From positions 1-43,154 of the forward strand of contig JAIBCE010000025.1 in the NCBI GenBank assembly GCA_019694315.1: a stretch of 43,154 nucleotides of DNA, read 5' to 3'. Of this stretch, positions 8,708 to 17,993 are shown piece after piece. Origin of the DNA: Sandaracinaceae bacterium. Its GTDB lineage: Bacteria; Myxococcota_A; Polyangia; Polyangiales; Sandaracinaceae. The notes beneath the pieces were generated by a model that saw nothing but the letters and a program-made list of their open reading frames with translations, did not search any database and had not been told where the DNA came from. The position numbers were made by a program, and so were the translations under genes. The first letter of the stretch is position 1; every line of letters starts with the position of its first letter.

Positions 8708-10138
8708 TCAGCCGAGCAGGCGCTGGATTGGCTGGACGCGGAGATCGGCGACGTCGTCCTCGATGCCCGCTTGCACCATGAGCGTGCGCAGCACGTGCTC
8801 GGGCAAGACGACCTCGCCTCGCGTGTCGTCGCGCATGCCCGTCGCGAGATCCATGGGCGTCGGGGCCATGCCGAGATCACTCGAGGCGCCGAGCACGCCG
8901 GGCACGATGCCTCCGCCGGCGAGGAGACACGAATTCGTGAGCCAGTGATCGCGCCCGCCACGCTCGTTGATGAGCGGCGTGCGCATGAACTCGCTGAAGC
9001 AGAGGATCGTCGTGTGATCGAGCCAGGTGCCCTCGCCGCTCGTGTACGGCGTGGCCTCGAGGTAGCCGATCAGGCGCGCGATCGCGTCCCAGCCCTGCAT
9101 CTGGCGATTGCCGTGATCGGTGCGCCAGTCGGTGAAGTGGGTGTCGAGGTTGCGCGCGGCCTCGAAGGACACGACTCGCGAGATGCCGCGTGTGAGCGCC
9201 GTCGCGGTGATCGCGGCCTGCGTCATGGAGCTCGTGCGATCGAGGCTCGAGGGAGGCGCGTCGGTGTCGAAGAAGTGCGTGCGCAGCGCCGCCATCGCGT
9301 CGCGACGCGCCATGTCCTCGGGCGTCGTGCCCGGATAGAGCGTGGCGAGCGCGGTCGTGTAGTCGAAGAGCTTCGAGAGATCCTGCCCGAGCATGCCCTG
9401 CATGCGCTCCCACGACTCGCGGGCCGCGCGCAGTGCAGGCGAGTGACGCACGCGTCCGCAGCGCGCCTCGGAGGCGAGGAAGTCGTCGAGGAGATCGGCC
9501 TGCGCCGCTTCGAGACGAGGATCCTGTGCGCGGAGGATCTGCACGAGATCGTCCGAGCTCTGCACGGTGAGCGCCGACGCATACGAGGCCTGATCGACGT
9601 TGTACGACTCCACGCGCACGGCGAGGTTCGGGATGTGGTTCGTGCCGCCGAGCTCGGCCGCGAGCCAGGTGGCGTTGGAGCTTCCGCGCGCGAGCAGGCC
9701 CGCGGGCGGCTTGCCGGTGAGGAACCGCCGCCGACCCACCTCGTGCGTCAGGGTCTCCATGCTCATGCCTCGCACGATCGCGAGCTTGTCGGCGTGCTCG
9801 GCGAGCGAGCCGATGTACGGGCCGAGGATCGCGTCCTCACCGCCGATCGTGGTGCGCACGATCTCGCTCCGGCCGAGCGTCGAGTAGCCGAGCTGGATGC
9901 GGTTGTTCTGGATGATGTCGTCCTCGTCCGTGAAGATCTCGGGATCCCGCGGATCGAGGCCGAGCAGCAGATCCCAGCCGCCCTGGAAGTACGCGAACAC
10001 GAAGTGGTGGTCTGCCTCACCCGCCGCACGGGCGAGCTGCATGAGGGTGCGCGAGCTCGCGCCCAGGGCGGAGAGGCCCGCGACACCCACGCCGGTGGCG
10101 GCGGCCTGCTGGAGGAAGCGACGACGATTCGAGCTCAT
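8708..10138 (-). CDS. Tat-exported DUF1501 family protein
   Basis: The 476-residue product begins at ATG 10138, where a twin-arginine signal (SSNRRRFLQQAAATG) starts; the longer frame adds 17 unconvincing residues. The rest matches the DUF1501 family, a sulfatase/alkaline-phosphatase-like fold: FVFAYFQGGWD near the start, and near the C-terminus WLDHTTILCFSEFMRTP followed by GRDHW. By family these proteins are exported folded and are typically encoded beside large Planctomycete-cytochrome-domain (DUF1549/1553/1585/1588) proteins, as here. The substrate is unknown. It is the fourth gene of the operon, 10 bp after the small lipoprotein. Confidence 0.9.
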   Translation of the reverse strand: MSSNRRRFLQQAAATGVGVAGLSALGASSRTLMQLARAAGEADHHFVFAYFQGGWDLLLGLDPRDPEIFTDEDDIIQNNRIQLGYSTLGRSEIVRTTIGGEDAILGPYIGSLAEHADKLAIVRGMSMETLTHEVGRRRFLTGKPPAGLLARGSSNATWLAAELGGTNHIPNLAVRVESYNVDQASYASALTVQSSDDLVQILRAQDPRLEAAQADLLDDFLASEARCGRVRHSPALRAARESWERMQGMLGQDLSKLFDYTTALATLYPGTTPEDMARRDAMAALRTHFFDTDAPPSSLDRTSSMTQAAITATALTRGISRVVSFEAARNLDTHFTDWRTDHGNRQMQGWDAIARLIGYLEATPYTSGEGTWLDHTTILCFSEFMRTPLINERGGRDHWLTNSCLLAGGGIVPGVLGASSDLGMAPTPMDLATGMRDDTRGEVVLPEHVLRTLMVQAGIEDDVADLRVQPIQRLLG

Positions 10139-10148
10139 GGCGGCGTCC

Positions 10149-10829
10149 TCAGTAGAGATAGAAGTCGGGGTGATCGATGAGCGCGACACACACGGTGCGC
10201 CACGCGGTCTCCGCGTCGTCCTCGCCGCTCGTCATGTCGCGCGTGAGCGCGAGCGAGCTCGACCAGAGCGAGCGCCAGGGATCGAGCTCCTCGCTGCCGG
10301 GCTCGATCACGCGCGAGTGGTAGCGCGCGAGCAGCATCGCGAGGTTCTGGTCGATGGCCTCCTGGTCGGCCGGGAGCCGATCCTCGAGGTCCGCGTGCAC
10401 GAGGAAGACGTGATCGGTCGAGCCCTCGGCGCTCTCGGCGTCGAGCAGCCGCGTACAGACGGAGCGCGCCGCGTCGTCGACGAATTTGAGGAAGAGCGGG
10501 CTCGGCTCGAGGTCTTCGTGCGTGGAGGTGGCGTAGTTGGGCACGCCCAGCGTGGCGCGGAAGCGCGTGAGCTGGTTCGTGCTGCCCACCTCCCAGTGCA
10601 GGCCCGTGGCCGCGAAGAGGCTCGCGTCGAGCTGATCGATGTCCATGCGGTGGCGCGCGCGCGCCGGGCCGGTGCCGAGATCGAGGTGCGTCGGATCGCC
10701 GTAGTCGGCGGGCAGCTCGTCGAGCGTCACGCGACGGTCGTCACAGCCACCGAGGGCCGCGCCCAAGATCAACAGCGTGCCAGTCGCCAGCGTGCCAGTC
10801 GCCGAAGCGGAGCGTGTCAGTCGCTTCAT
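10149..10829 (-). CDS. Small operon lipoprotein of unknown function
   Basis: The 226-residue protein starts at ATG 10829, overlapping the upstream stop by 4 nt (ATGA), which argues for translational coupling. The N-terminus has a hydrophobic run and lipobox ALGGC. The signal region contains a short repeat (ATGTLATGT) encoded by agcgtgccagtcgcc x2 (plus strand). The mature part has no motif I recognise. The C-terminal pattern, ending AWRTVCVALIDHPDFYLY, resembles the ends of Planctomycete-type cytochrome/DUF1549-like proteins (compare the ALLNHPDF pattern), so it may be a split-off partner of the gene upstream (inference). Confidence 0.8.
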   Translation of the reverse strand: MKRLTRSASATGTLATGTLLILGAALGGCDDRRVTLDELPADYGDPTHLDLGTGPARARHRMDIDQLDASLFAATGLHWEVGSTNQLTRFRATLGVPNYATSTHEDLEPSPLFLKFVDDAARSVCTRLLDAESAEGSTDHVFLVHADLEDRLPADQEAIDQNLAMLLARYHSRVIEPGSEELDPWRSLWSSSLALTRDMTSGEDDAETAWRTVCVALIDHPDFYLY

Positions 10830-12499
10830 CGCGCCCTCCGGTAGAGCTCGCTCGTCACGATCGCGCGGACCAAGGGAGGTAGGCGTAGTCCGGAGCCCAC
10901 GAAGGCGTCTTCGAAGGCGGCCGTCTCGACGGCGTCGTCGGCCGTCACCGGCCGACCGATCAACCACTCGGTCGTTCGCCGGACCGTGCACTCGGTGAAG
11001 CGGCCATCGGCGAGGCCGTCGCGGATGAGGCCCGAGGGACCTTCCTCGACATAGCCCATGTGCTCGGGGCGGAGGAACTCGTAGACGCGCATCATGCCCA
11101 TGTAGGGCTCCTCCTGGCTGGAGAGGGCGCGCGTGATGTAGTTGAGGCGGCAGGTGTCGCTGCAGGCCTCTTCGCCGCGGGCGCAGTCCGAGCACTCCTG
11201 GAGGAAGGGCGGATAGAGCTCGGGGTCGAGGTAGCCGCCGCTCTGCATGCCCCAGCGACCCCAGTGCGCGCCGCCAGGCTCGAGGATCGCGTGGCAGTAG
11301 CGGCAGCCCGCGCGCAGCTGGAGATCCATCTGTCGCTGCTCGGCCTCGCCGGAGACCGGGATCCCGCCGGCCGGAGGGGTGAAGGGTGCGCAGAGGAAGG
11401 CGTCCCAGAAGTGGCTCGCGCGCGAGCGATTCGTCTGGAAGCGCAGGAGATAGGCAGGGCTCGTGAGCACGCCGGAGTGCATCGGTGGCAGCTCGATCTC
11501 CACCCACGTGTCGATCGCCGTGTAGGGTAGATCGGGGAGCTGCTCGAGGTCGTACGGCAGCGGCAAGAGAGGCACCGAGTTGTACCAGCGCGCCTGGTGG
11601 CGGAGGTAGTGCACGATCGGTCCGTTCACGAAGGCGCGGCGGCTCGTGAAGATCTCGGTGTAGGGCTCGTCGGCCTCGAGGGCCGCGGCGATGCGGAGAT
11701 CCACGTCGCGGTTGAAGCCGTCGACGATCGCGTCCTGCACCGGCTGCGTGTCACACCAGACGAGGTTCGGACCACAGCCGCAGCCCGGATCGTTCGACGC
11801 CTCGCGAGAGGCGCAGTCGCGGCCCGAGGGCGACATGCGGTTCGTCTGCGCGTCGAGGGCGCAGACGGGGATCATCACGTCGGGATCCGCCTCCCAGTAG
11901 GGGTGCACGTTCACCCAGCCGTCCATGCCCATCGCGTCCACCCGCGCGCGACCGTCGGCGAGGAGCGTGTCCTCGCGATCGTCACACTGGGCGTCGTTGG
12001 GGCGGATCTCTCGGGCGGTGGAGCTGCGATACCAGCGCCGGGTGCCGCCCACCGCGGTGGAGCTCTGCCCGAGGCGCTGGAGGAAGTGCACGAAGCGCAC
12101 GTTGGCGACGTTGTTCCAGAGGAGCGAGCGCTGCTGACGCACGGTGCGTCCTGCGAAGTCGTCGCTCGCGAGCCACGCATCGAGCGTCGCGTCGGGCACG
12201 CCCGCGCCGCTCGAGGAGGCGATGCTCTCGAGCTCGTCGAGCGACGGGATCGTGCCCCGCAGATCGAGGGAGAGGGCGCGCACGTACGAGGCGCGATCGA
12301 GGCGCGGCGACTCGGGCCTGCAGCTCGGCTCGTCGCAGCGCGCGACCGACGCGCCCACGATCGGCACCCGCGGCGAGACCGCGTACGACGGAAGGAGCAG
12401 CGCCGCCGTGAGCACGGTCGTGGCCGAGATCACGCGCAGCGTGGGCAGCGCGGAGCTCCGAGGTGCGGTGTGGGAGGGCGAGGTGGAAGGTCGGCTCAT
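10826..12499 (-). CDS. Exported Planctomycete-cytochrome-like protein with CxxCH
   Basis: This 557-residue protein carries a hydrophobic N-terminal segment (about 25-42, signal or anchor). Mid-protein features are SLDLRGTIPS near residue 80, as in DUF1549-type proteins, and FLCAPFTPPAGGIP near 375, as in DUF1588. Then comes a heme-c-type motif CRYCH at residues 399-403, within a segment (ILEPGGAHWGRWG) like the DUF1585 cysteine-histidine region. Many additional Cys pairs suggest disulfides. It lies 45 bp after the CxxCH lipoprotein and overlaps the next gene by 4 nt. The pairing with DUF1501 downstream is the classical gene neighbourhood for this family, thought to act outside the cytoplasm; the substrate is unknown. 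Whether CRYCH binds heme cannot be decided from sequence. Confidence 0.85.
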   Translation of the reverse strand: MSRPSTSPSHTAPRSSALPTLRVISATTVLTAALLLPSYAVSPRVPIVGASVARCDEPSCRPESPRLDRASYVRALSLDLRGTIPSLDELESIASSSGAGVPDATLDAWLASDDFAGRTVRQQRSLLWNNVANVRFVHFLQRLGQSSTAVGGTRRWYRSSTAREIRPNDAQCDDREDTLLADGRARVDAMGMDGWVNVHPYWEADPDVMIPVCALDAQTNRMSPSGRDCASREASNDPGCGCGPNLVWCDTQPVQDAIVDGFNRDVDLRIAAALEADEPYTEIFTSRRAFVNGPIVHYLRHQARWYNSVPLLPLPYDLEQLPDLPYTAIDTWVEIELPPMHSGVLTSPAYLLRFQTNRSRASHFWDAFLCAPFTPPAGGIPVSGEAEQRQMDLQLRAGCRYCHAILEPGGAHWGRWGMQSGGYLDPELYPPFLQECSDCARGEEACSDTCRLNYITRALSSQEEPYMGMMRVYEFLRPEHMGYVEEGPSGLIRDGLADGRFTECTVRRTTEWLIGRPVTADDAVETAAFEDAFVGSGLRLPPLVRAIVTSELYRRAR

Positions 12500-12544
12500 C
12501 CGCGGGCCTCTCTCGTCAGGGGGCGAGTCGGGGTTCGGTCGCGT

Positions 12545-14107
12545 TCAGTCGGGAAAGCCGGCCATCGACCACGTGCGCACGAGCGCGACCGTGGTGTCGG
12601 GCAGGCGAGGGCGACCGAGCGGCATCGCGCCGCTCGTGATCGAAGGCAGGATGCGATCGATCTCGCGCATCCAGCCCTCGCGTGAGTCGAGGCGCCGCGC
12701 CGAGGGACCGGCGGGTCCGTGGCAGTCGGCGCACTGCGCGCGATAGAGCGGCTCGATGTCGTTCGTCCAGGTGGCGGGCGGCTCCACCGTGAACGAGCGG
12801 CGCACCACACGGGGCAGCGTCCCGTCGTCCCACGTGATCGTCACGACGAGGGTGCGAGGGCCCACGCCGATCGTGGCCGGATCGAGCGTGATCGAGCTAC
12901 CGGTGATCGGCAGCGTCGTCGCGTCGACGGTGGCGCTCATCGAGGCGACGTGGCTCGCGTCGTCCGCCGCGATCGTCACGGTGATCGGATCGTGCACCGC
13001 CTCGCCGTCGGTGAGGCCCTCGAGGCTCGCGCCGTGACGGACCGTGATCCACGCCATCTCGCCCGTTCCGTCGAAGCCGATGCACGCGGAGCCGCTGGCG
13101 CAGCGGAGCGTCATCGCGTCGATCTCACCCTCCACCGCGCGGAATTCGTGACCGTCGAAGTGGAAGAGGCCCGTGCGCGTCGCGTCGGTCGTGCTCGCGT
13201 GGACCCAGAGCTCGCCGTCGCTCGGGATCGCCGTGACGCCGCTCGGCGCGAGCCCGGCGCCGAGCGGGAGCGCGCGCGCGATCACCCTCTGATCACGGGT
13301 CATCGAGAAGAGCGTGTGATCCTCGATCCACCAGGGTCGGCCCTCGCCGTCGCTCGCGAGCGCAGTGATCGCGCCGAGGCGCGCGAGTCGCGACAGCGTC
13401 GGTGCATCGTCGAGCGTGGCCCCGAGGGTGATGCGCACGAGGCCCTCGTCGTCGACGGCCCACGCGCTGCCGGGACCGCGCATCGCCACGAGCGAGACGT
13501 CGAGCCCCGCACCGTCGACCTCCACCGGTGAGGCCACCTCGTCGCGCACGAGGAAGAGGCCCGCGTCGGTCGCGACGAGGTAGTCGAGCGCGCTCGGCGC
13601 CTCCACGCGCGGCAGCGCCGCGATCGAGCGCACCTCCATCGCACCGAGCATCGGCTCGAGGGGCACGCGGAAGAGCGCGCCTGCCTGCACCGCGACGACG
13701 CCGTTCTCTCCGACGACGAGCGTCGTGCTGCCTGCGCTCGCGATCGAGCGCACCGCGCCGATCTCGCCTCCTTCGCCGAGGATCTCGGGCGATCGACCGT
13801 CGGCGGGCGCGAGCACCAGCACCGCGCGATCCGCGGCCGTCCCGTCGACGAGGAGGCTGCCGTCGGGCAGCGGCACCACGTCGTTGGCGGACACGGACAC
13901 GCCGTCGAGCTCGATCGTGGCGGTGCGGATCGAGGCGGTGACCGGCGCGCCGATCAAGGTCTCCTCGGGCAGACACCCCGCGATCACCGTCGCCGTGAGC
14001 GGCGCGAGCAGGAGCGCCGTGCTCGCGGCTCCCGACGTGCGACTCCTCAAAGCGGGACACGAGACCAGACGCTTCACCTCGGTAGGACGCCGGAGCGCGA
14101 CAGGCAT
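12545..14107 (-). CDS. Lipoprotein with beta-propeller-like region and C-terminal CxxCH
   Basis: The 520-residue product starts at ATG 14107; lipobox VIAGC follows a hydrophobic stretch at about residue 44. The central part is a series of 40-60-residue segments rich in beta-strand-like stretches (GLFLVRDEV, GLVRITLG, HTLFSMTRD), consistent with a degenerate propeller. An Ig-like segment follows at about 375-445, then a short c-type cytochrome-like tail beginning IEPLYRAQCADCH (CADCH at 459-463) and ending RTWSMAGFPD, as in small mono-heme domains of extracytoplasmic oxidases. It is the first gene of the operon running to 7320 and is divergent from the FG-GAP gene, with only 44 bp between the starts. 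Confidence 0.85.
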   Translation of the reverse strand: MPVALRRPTEVKRLVSCPALRSRTSGAASTALLLAPLTATVIAGCLPEETLIGAPVTASIRTATIELDGVSVSANDVVPLPDGSLLVDGTAADRAVLVLAPADGRSPEILGEGGEIGAVRSIASAGSTTLVVGENGVVAVQAGALFRVPLEPMLGAMEVRSIAALPRVEAPSALDYLVATDAGLFLVRDEVASPVEVDGAGLDVSLVAMRGPGSAWAVDDEGLVRITLGATLDDAPTLSRLARLGAITALASDGEGRPWWIEDHTLFSMTRDQRVIARALPLGAGLAPSGVTAIPSDGELWVHASTTDATRTGLFHFDGHEFRAVEGEIDAMTLRCASGSACIGFDGTGEMAWITVRHGASLEGLTDGEAVHDPITVTIAADDASHVASMSATVDATTLPITGSSITLDPATIGVGPRTLVVTITWDDGTLPRVVRRSFTVEPPATWTNDIEPLYRAQCADCHGPAGPSARRLDSREGWMREIDRILPSITSGAMPLGRPRLPDTTVALVRTWSMAGFPD

Positions 14108-14151
14108 GTCAAGACGAGAAGCGGGAGCCGCGTAGACGTTACCCTGTGCCG

Positions 14152-17100
14152 ATGAAGCGCTCGCTGGCGATCACCGCGTTGCTCTCCTGGGTGTGTGTCC
14201 TCGGCTGCGACGGCACGGTCGTCTCGACCGAGGTCGACGCGGGCACCGCGAGCACGCCGTGCGAGACACCGGTCGCGATCCGGCCGACGAGCGCGCGGGT
14301 CGCGCCCCGCGGTGTCGTCATCCTCGAGGCGAGCGGGGGCACGGGCAGCCACAGCTTCGCGCTCGCGCGTCCGAGCACCACGGGCGGCCGCGTCGACGAG
14401 CGATCGGGCGTGTTCGTCGCGGGCGAGGCGATGGGAGACGACGAGGTCGTCGTGCGCGACACGCGCTGCGCGGGCGAGGCGCGCGCCACGATCACGACGA
14501 CCGACGTCTTCGCGATCACGCCGTCGGAGGTGGAGCTCGCGCCCGGCGAGGAGATCACGTTCACGACGAGCGGTGGCGCCGGGAGCCCCAGCTTCGCGCT
14601 CGCGCGCATGGGCTCGGGCGGCTCGATCGACGCGAGCGGTCACTACGTCGCGGGCGCGAGCGAAGGCGAGGATCTCGTGCGCGCCACCGACATGGGCACG
14701 GGCGCCACGGCCGACGCGATCGTCACCGTGACCGCCGCGGCGGGCCTTCGGCTTCGTCACGAGCTCGTGGCGATCCCCGAGGATGCGCACCTCGTGCCCG
14801 AGGTGGAGGGGGGGAGCGGTGTCCTCGATCTCGCCTCGAGCGCGAGCGCGATCGTGTCGGCGAGCGAGGGAACGCTCCTCGGCGTCGCGCCCGGCCGGAG
14901 CGACGTGACGGTGACCGATCACTTCACGGCAGAGATGGCGACGCTGCGGGCGCGCACCGCGCGGCGGCTCGAGGCGAGCTCGACGTACGTGGGGGATCGC
15001 TCCGATCAGAGCCGCCTCTTCGCGCGCGACGTCGACCGCGACGGCCACCTCGACGCGATCGTCGCGATGCCGCAGTCGAGCCTGGGCCCCGTGCGCGGTG
15101 GCGCCGTGCTCGTCTATCGCGGCACCGAGGGCGGGCTCGAGGCGACGCCCGCCCGCGTGCTCCTGGGCGAGGGCCGCGACGACAATTTCGGGATGGGCCT
15201 CGCGATGGGCGATCTCGACGGCGATGGCCTCGAGGAGCTCCTCGTCGGCGCGTGGCAGGCCGACAACACGGGCAGCAACGCCGGCGCCGTCTACGTGTAT
15301 CGCGGCGCGGCGGGGCAGCTGTTCATGGACAGTCCCTCGCAGATCCTCACTGGCGTCGTCGCCGGCGATCGATTCGGGCTCTCGCTGGCCGTGGGTGATC
15401 TCGATGGCGACGGCGACGCCGACATCGTGGTGGGCGCGGCGGACTCCGAGGATCGCGAGCGCACGCCCCGCCTCTCGAACCAGGGCTCGATCTTCGTCTT
15501 CAGCAACGCGGAAGGCTCGATCCTCGCCACCGCCACGCAGACGATCCACGGCGAGGTCTTCCTGCCCGACGGATCGCGCACTGCCCACAACGAGCTGCGC
15601 TTCGGCACGTGGATGGTGAGCGGTGACTTCGACGGGGACCACCTCGCCGACGTGGCCGTCTACGCGACCAAGCCCGATCCGTCGGTGAGCGACGACGGCG
15701 CGGTGGCGATCTACCGCGGTCGCGCGGGGAGCGACGGAATGCGCGGAGGCCTGGAGGAGGAGCCGATGCTCTACGTCGCGGCGCCCGGGGCCGACATGGC
15801 GCGGAGCTCGCGCCTCGGACGCGCGCTCGCGATGGGCGATCTCGATCGCGACGGCCGTGACGAGCTCGCGATCGGACAGCCCCTCTTCGATGCGCGCGAC
15901 GCGATGGATGCCAGTCAGGATCAGACCGGCGCAGTGCGGGTGTTCCGTGGTCGTGCGGCCGGGACAGGCACTCTCGTGCTCCGCCCGGAGGAAGCAGAGC
16001 TGACGCTCTCGGACGTGACTGCCAATCTCCAGATCGGCTATTCGGTCGCCATCGGAGACGCGACCGGCGATGGCCACCCGGATCTCGTGACGGGGGACGC
16101 GCGCCTCGCCGCGATGGGCTCGATGCTGAGCCGACCCGGGATGGTGCGTGTCTTCGCGGGCCGTGACGGCGCGCTGCCCGAGGCCTCTCCCAGCCGCTCG
16201 ATCGAGGGCACGAGCAACGAAGAGCGCTTTGGCTGGGCCGTGACGCCGCTCGTCGGGGGCACCGGCACGAACGACCGACTCGTGGTCTATGCCGGTCTCG
16301 CAGACGACGGTCTCGCGGGAGGCGAGACGGGCCACGACACGGGACGCCTCTCGCTCCTGAGCGGCGCGGGCGCGCTCACGACTCTGCCCTTGCCGCGGCA
16401 GCGCGGCGGCCGTCGCCTCGGGCAATCGGTGGCGGCGCTCGATCTCGACGACGACGGAGTCGTGGATCTCGCCGTGGGCGCGCCGCTCGAGGGCTTCCTC
16501 GGCACGAGCGCTGCGGGCGCCGATCTGCGCGGCACCCAGCTCGGGGCGGTGCACGTGTATCGCGGGGCCTCGTCGGGAGGAACGACCGAGTGGCCCTCGA
16601 CCCCCACGTTCACGCTCCGCGGCTTCGCCGGACACTCCGACTCCGATCAGCTGGGCGATCAGCTGCTCTCGGCGGGCGACTACGACGCTGACGGCGCCCA
16701 GGACCTCCTCGTGCTCTCGCGGCTCGAGGATCGCGCGAGCAGCCAGATCACGGGCTATGCGCTCGAGGCGGGCTGTGACTTCGGCACGCAGGTCTCGGAC
16801 ACGAGCGCGACGCTGCTCTTCCGCGGCGGCGCGGGGGTGAGCCCGACGAGCGCGCCTTCGCTCGCGATCTTCGGTCCGGAGCAGAGCCGCCCCGCGACGT
16901 CGATGGCCACGCTCGACTTCGACGGAGACGGCGGCCTCGACGTGGCGGTCGGCGGCACGGGCTGGAGCGCGGGCGGGGTGCGCGGCGGTGGTGTGTGGAT
17001 CGTGGCGCACCGCGATCTCTCGAGCGCGATGCCGCCCGCGGTCTGCGCGGCGGACTGGTCGTTCTTCGCTCCGCGCGACAACGATGATCTCGGCGCGGCG

Positions 17101-17907
17101 ATGGTCTCGCTCGGCGACCTCGACGCCGATGGCTGCGACGATCTCGCGGTGGGCGCTCCACGTGGGGAGCGACGCGCCGGCGCGCCCACGACGCTGACGG
17201 ACGAGGGCCTCGTGGCGATCGTGTTCGGCGCGGGCGCGTCGTGCGCGAGCCGCGCGCCGGTGATCGCGTGGCTCGCGAGCGGCAACGCGAGCTCGAGCGC
17301 GGGGTCGGCCATCGCCGCGGGCGATCTCGACGGAGACGGTCGTGCCGAGCTCGTGGTGGGGGCGCGCACGTTCCGCAACGGCGTGGGCGAGATCGGGCGC
17401 GTGTTCGTGTTCGACGGCGATCGGCTCGCGGCGCTCCGCGCAGGCGCGAGCGCGAGCCCCGACGCAGGCGTGGCCATGGACGCAGGCGCCGCGCGCGACG
17501 CGGGACCGTCGGCGATCGACGGCGGCGTGCTGGGCGGCGCGTTCGTCGTGGCGGCCGCGGCCGTGCTCGAGGGCGCGATCGCGGGCGAGCGCCTCGGCAC
17601 CTCGCTCGCGATCACCCGCTATCGCGGCGCGGCCGTGATCGCGATGGGCGCGCCGTGGGCCGACACGAGCGGTCGTCCCGACACCGGCGGCGTTCGCTTC
17701 GCGCGCTGGTCGATGGGCACGCTCTCGTTCGTGACCGCCGCGGTGGGTGGCGAGGACGACGAAGAGGGCACCGAGCTCGGCGCCTCGATGGTGTCGTTCA
17801 CGCAAGGGGGCAGTCCGTATCTCGTCGTGGGCGCGCCGTGGTCCAACGTGGGCGGCGGCGACGACCGCCACGAGGGCGCCGCGTACGTGGTGGATCTCGG
17901 TGATTGA
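14152..17907 (+). CDS. Giant FG-GAP/VCBS repeat lipoprotein (integrin-alpha-like)
   Basis: The 1251-residue protein is taken from ATG 14152 (an in-frame GTG lies two codons earlier). The N-terminus MKRSLAITALLSW leads to lipobox VLGC. Two Ig-like or bacterial Ig repeats occupy about 30-200 (each with SHSFALAR or SPSFALAR). About eleven FG-GAP motifs follow, for example GDLDGDGLEELLVGA, GDLDGDGDADIVVGA, GDFDGDHLADVAV, LDLDDDGVVDLAVGA, GDLDADGCDDLAVGA and GDLDGDGRAELVVGA. These Asp-rich loops bind Ca2+ in integrin-alpha propellers. Eleven motifs exceed one seven-bladed propeller, so two propellers are likely. A short Asp-Ala-Gly linker interrupts the last part (about 1105-1125). Likely surface-exposed; ligand unknown. 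A 1302-aa antisense frame is a GC shadow. Confidence 0.92.
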   Translation: MKRSLAITALLSWVCVLGCDGTVVSTEVDAGTASTPCETPVAIRPTSARVAPRGVVILEASGGTGSHSFALARPSTTGGRVDERSGVFVAGEAMGDDEVVVRDTRCAGEARATITTTDVFAITPSEVELAPGEEITFTTSGGAGSPSFALARMGSGGSIDASGHYVAGASEGEDLVRATDMGTGATADAIVTVTAAAGLRLRHELVAIPEDAHLVPEVEGGSGVLDLASSASAIVSASEGTLLGVAPGRSDVTVTDHFTAEMATLRARTARRLEASSTYVGDRSDQSRLFARDVDRDGHLDAIVAMPQSSLGPVRGGAVLVYRGTEGGLEATPARVLLGEGRDDNFGMGLAMGDLDGDGLEELLVGAWQADNTGSNAGAVYVYRGAAGQLFMDSPSQILTGVVAGDRFGLSLAVGDLDGDGDADIVVGAADSEDRERTPRLSNQGSIFVFSNAEGSILATATQTIHGEVFLPDGSRTAHNELRFGTWMVSGDFDGDHLADVAVYATKPDPSVSDDGAVAIYRGRAGSDGMRGGLEEEPMLYVAAPGADMARSSRLGRALAMGDLDRDGRDELAIGQPLFDARDAMDASQDQTGAVRVFRGRAAGTGTLVLRPEEAELTLSDVTANLQIGYSVAIGDATGDGHPDLVTGDARLAAMGSMLSRPGMVRVFAGRDGALPEASPSRSIEGTSNEERFGWAVTPLVGGTGTNDRLVVYAGLADDGLAGGETGHDTGRLSLLSGAGALTTLPLPRQRGGRRLGQSVAALDLDDDGVVDLAVGAPLEGFLGTSAAGADLRGTQLGAVHVYRGASSGGTTEWPSTPTFTLRGFAGHSDSDQLGDQLLSAGDYDADGAQDLLVLSRLEDRASSQITGYALEAGCDFGTQVSDTSATLLFRGGAGVSPTSAPSLAIFGPEQSRPATSMATLDFDGDGGLDVAVGGTGWSAGGVRGGGVWIVAHRDLSSAMPPAVCAADWSFFAPRDNDDLGAAMVSLGDLDADGCDDLAVGAPRGERRAGAPTTLTDEGLVAIVFGAGASCASRAPVIAWLASGNASSSAGSAIAAGDLDGDGRAELVVGARTFRNGVGEIGRVFVFDGDRLAALRAGASASPDAGVAMDAGAARDAGPSAIDGGVLGGAFVVAAAAVLEGAIAGERLGTSLAITRYRGAAVIAMGAPWADTSGRPDTGGVRFARWSMGTLSFVTAAVGGEDDEEGTELGASMVSFTQGGSPYLVVGAPWSNVGGGDDRHEGAAYVVDLGD

Positions 17908-17993
17908 GGCGGGGCGGCGTCGTGACCAAACGATGACGCGTGCGGGTGAGCGATGACCCACCTCCGAGCGTTCCTCCTTCACGCTGGAGGAAC

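Noticed and set aside
10830..11507. 5' extension of the small operon lipoprotein frame
   Set aside because: It runs within the CxxCH protein gene in another frame and is Arg/Pro-rich; ATG 10829 opens a lipobox signal.
14074..17982. 1302-residue antisense ORF
   Set aside because: It is a GC-driven shadow of the FG-GAP lipoprotein gene, with Arg/Ala/His-rich low-complexity content and no domain.
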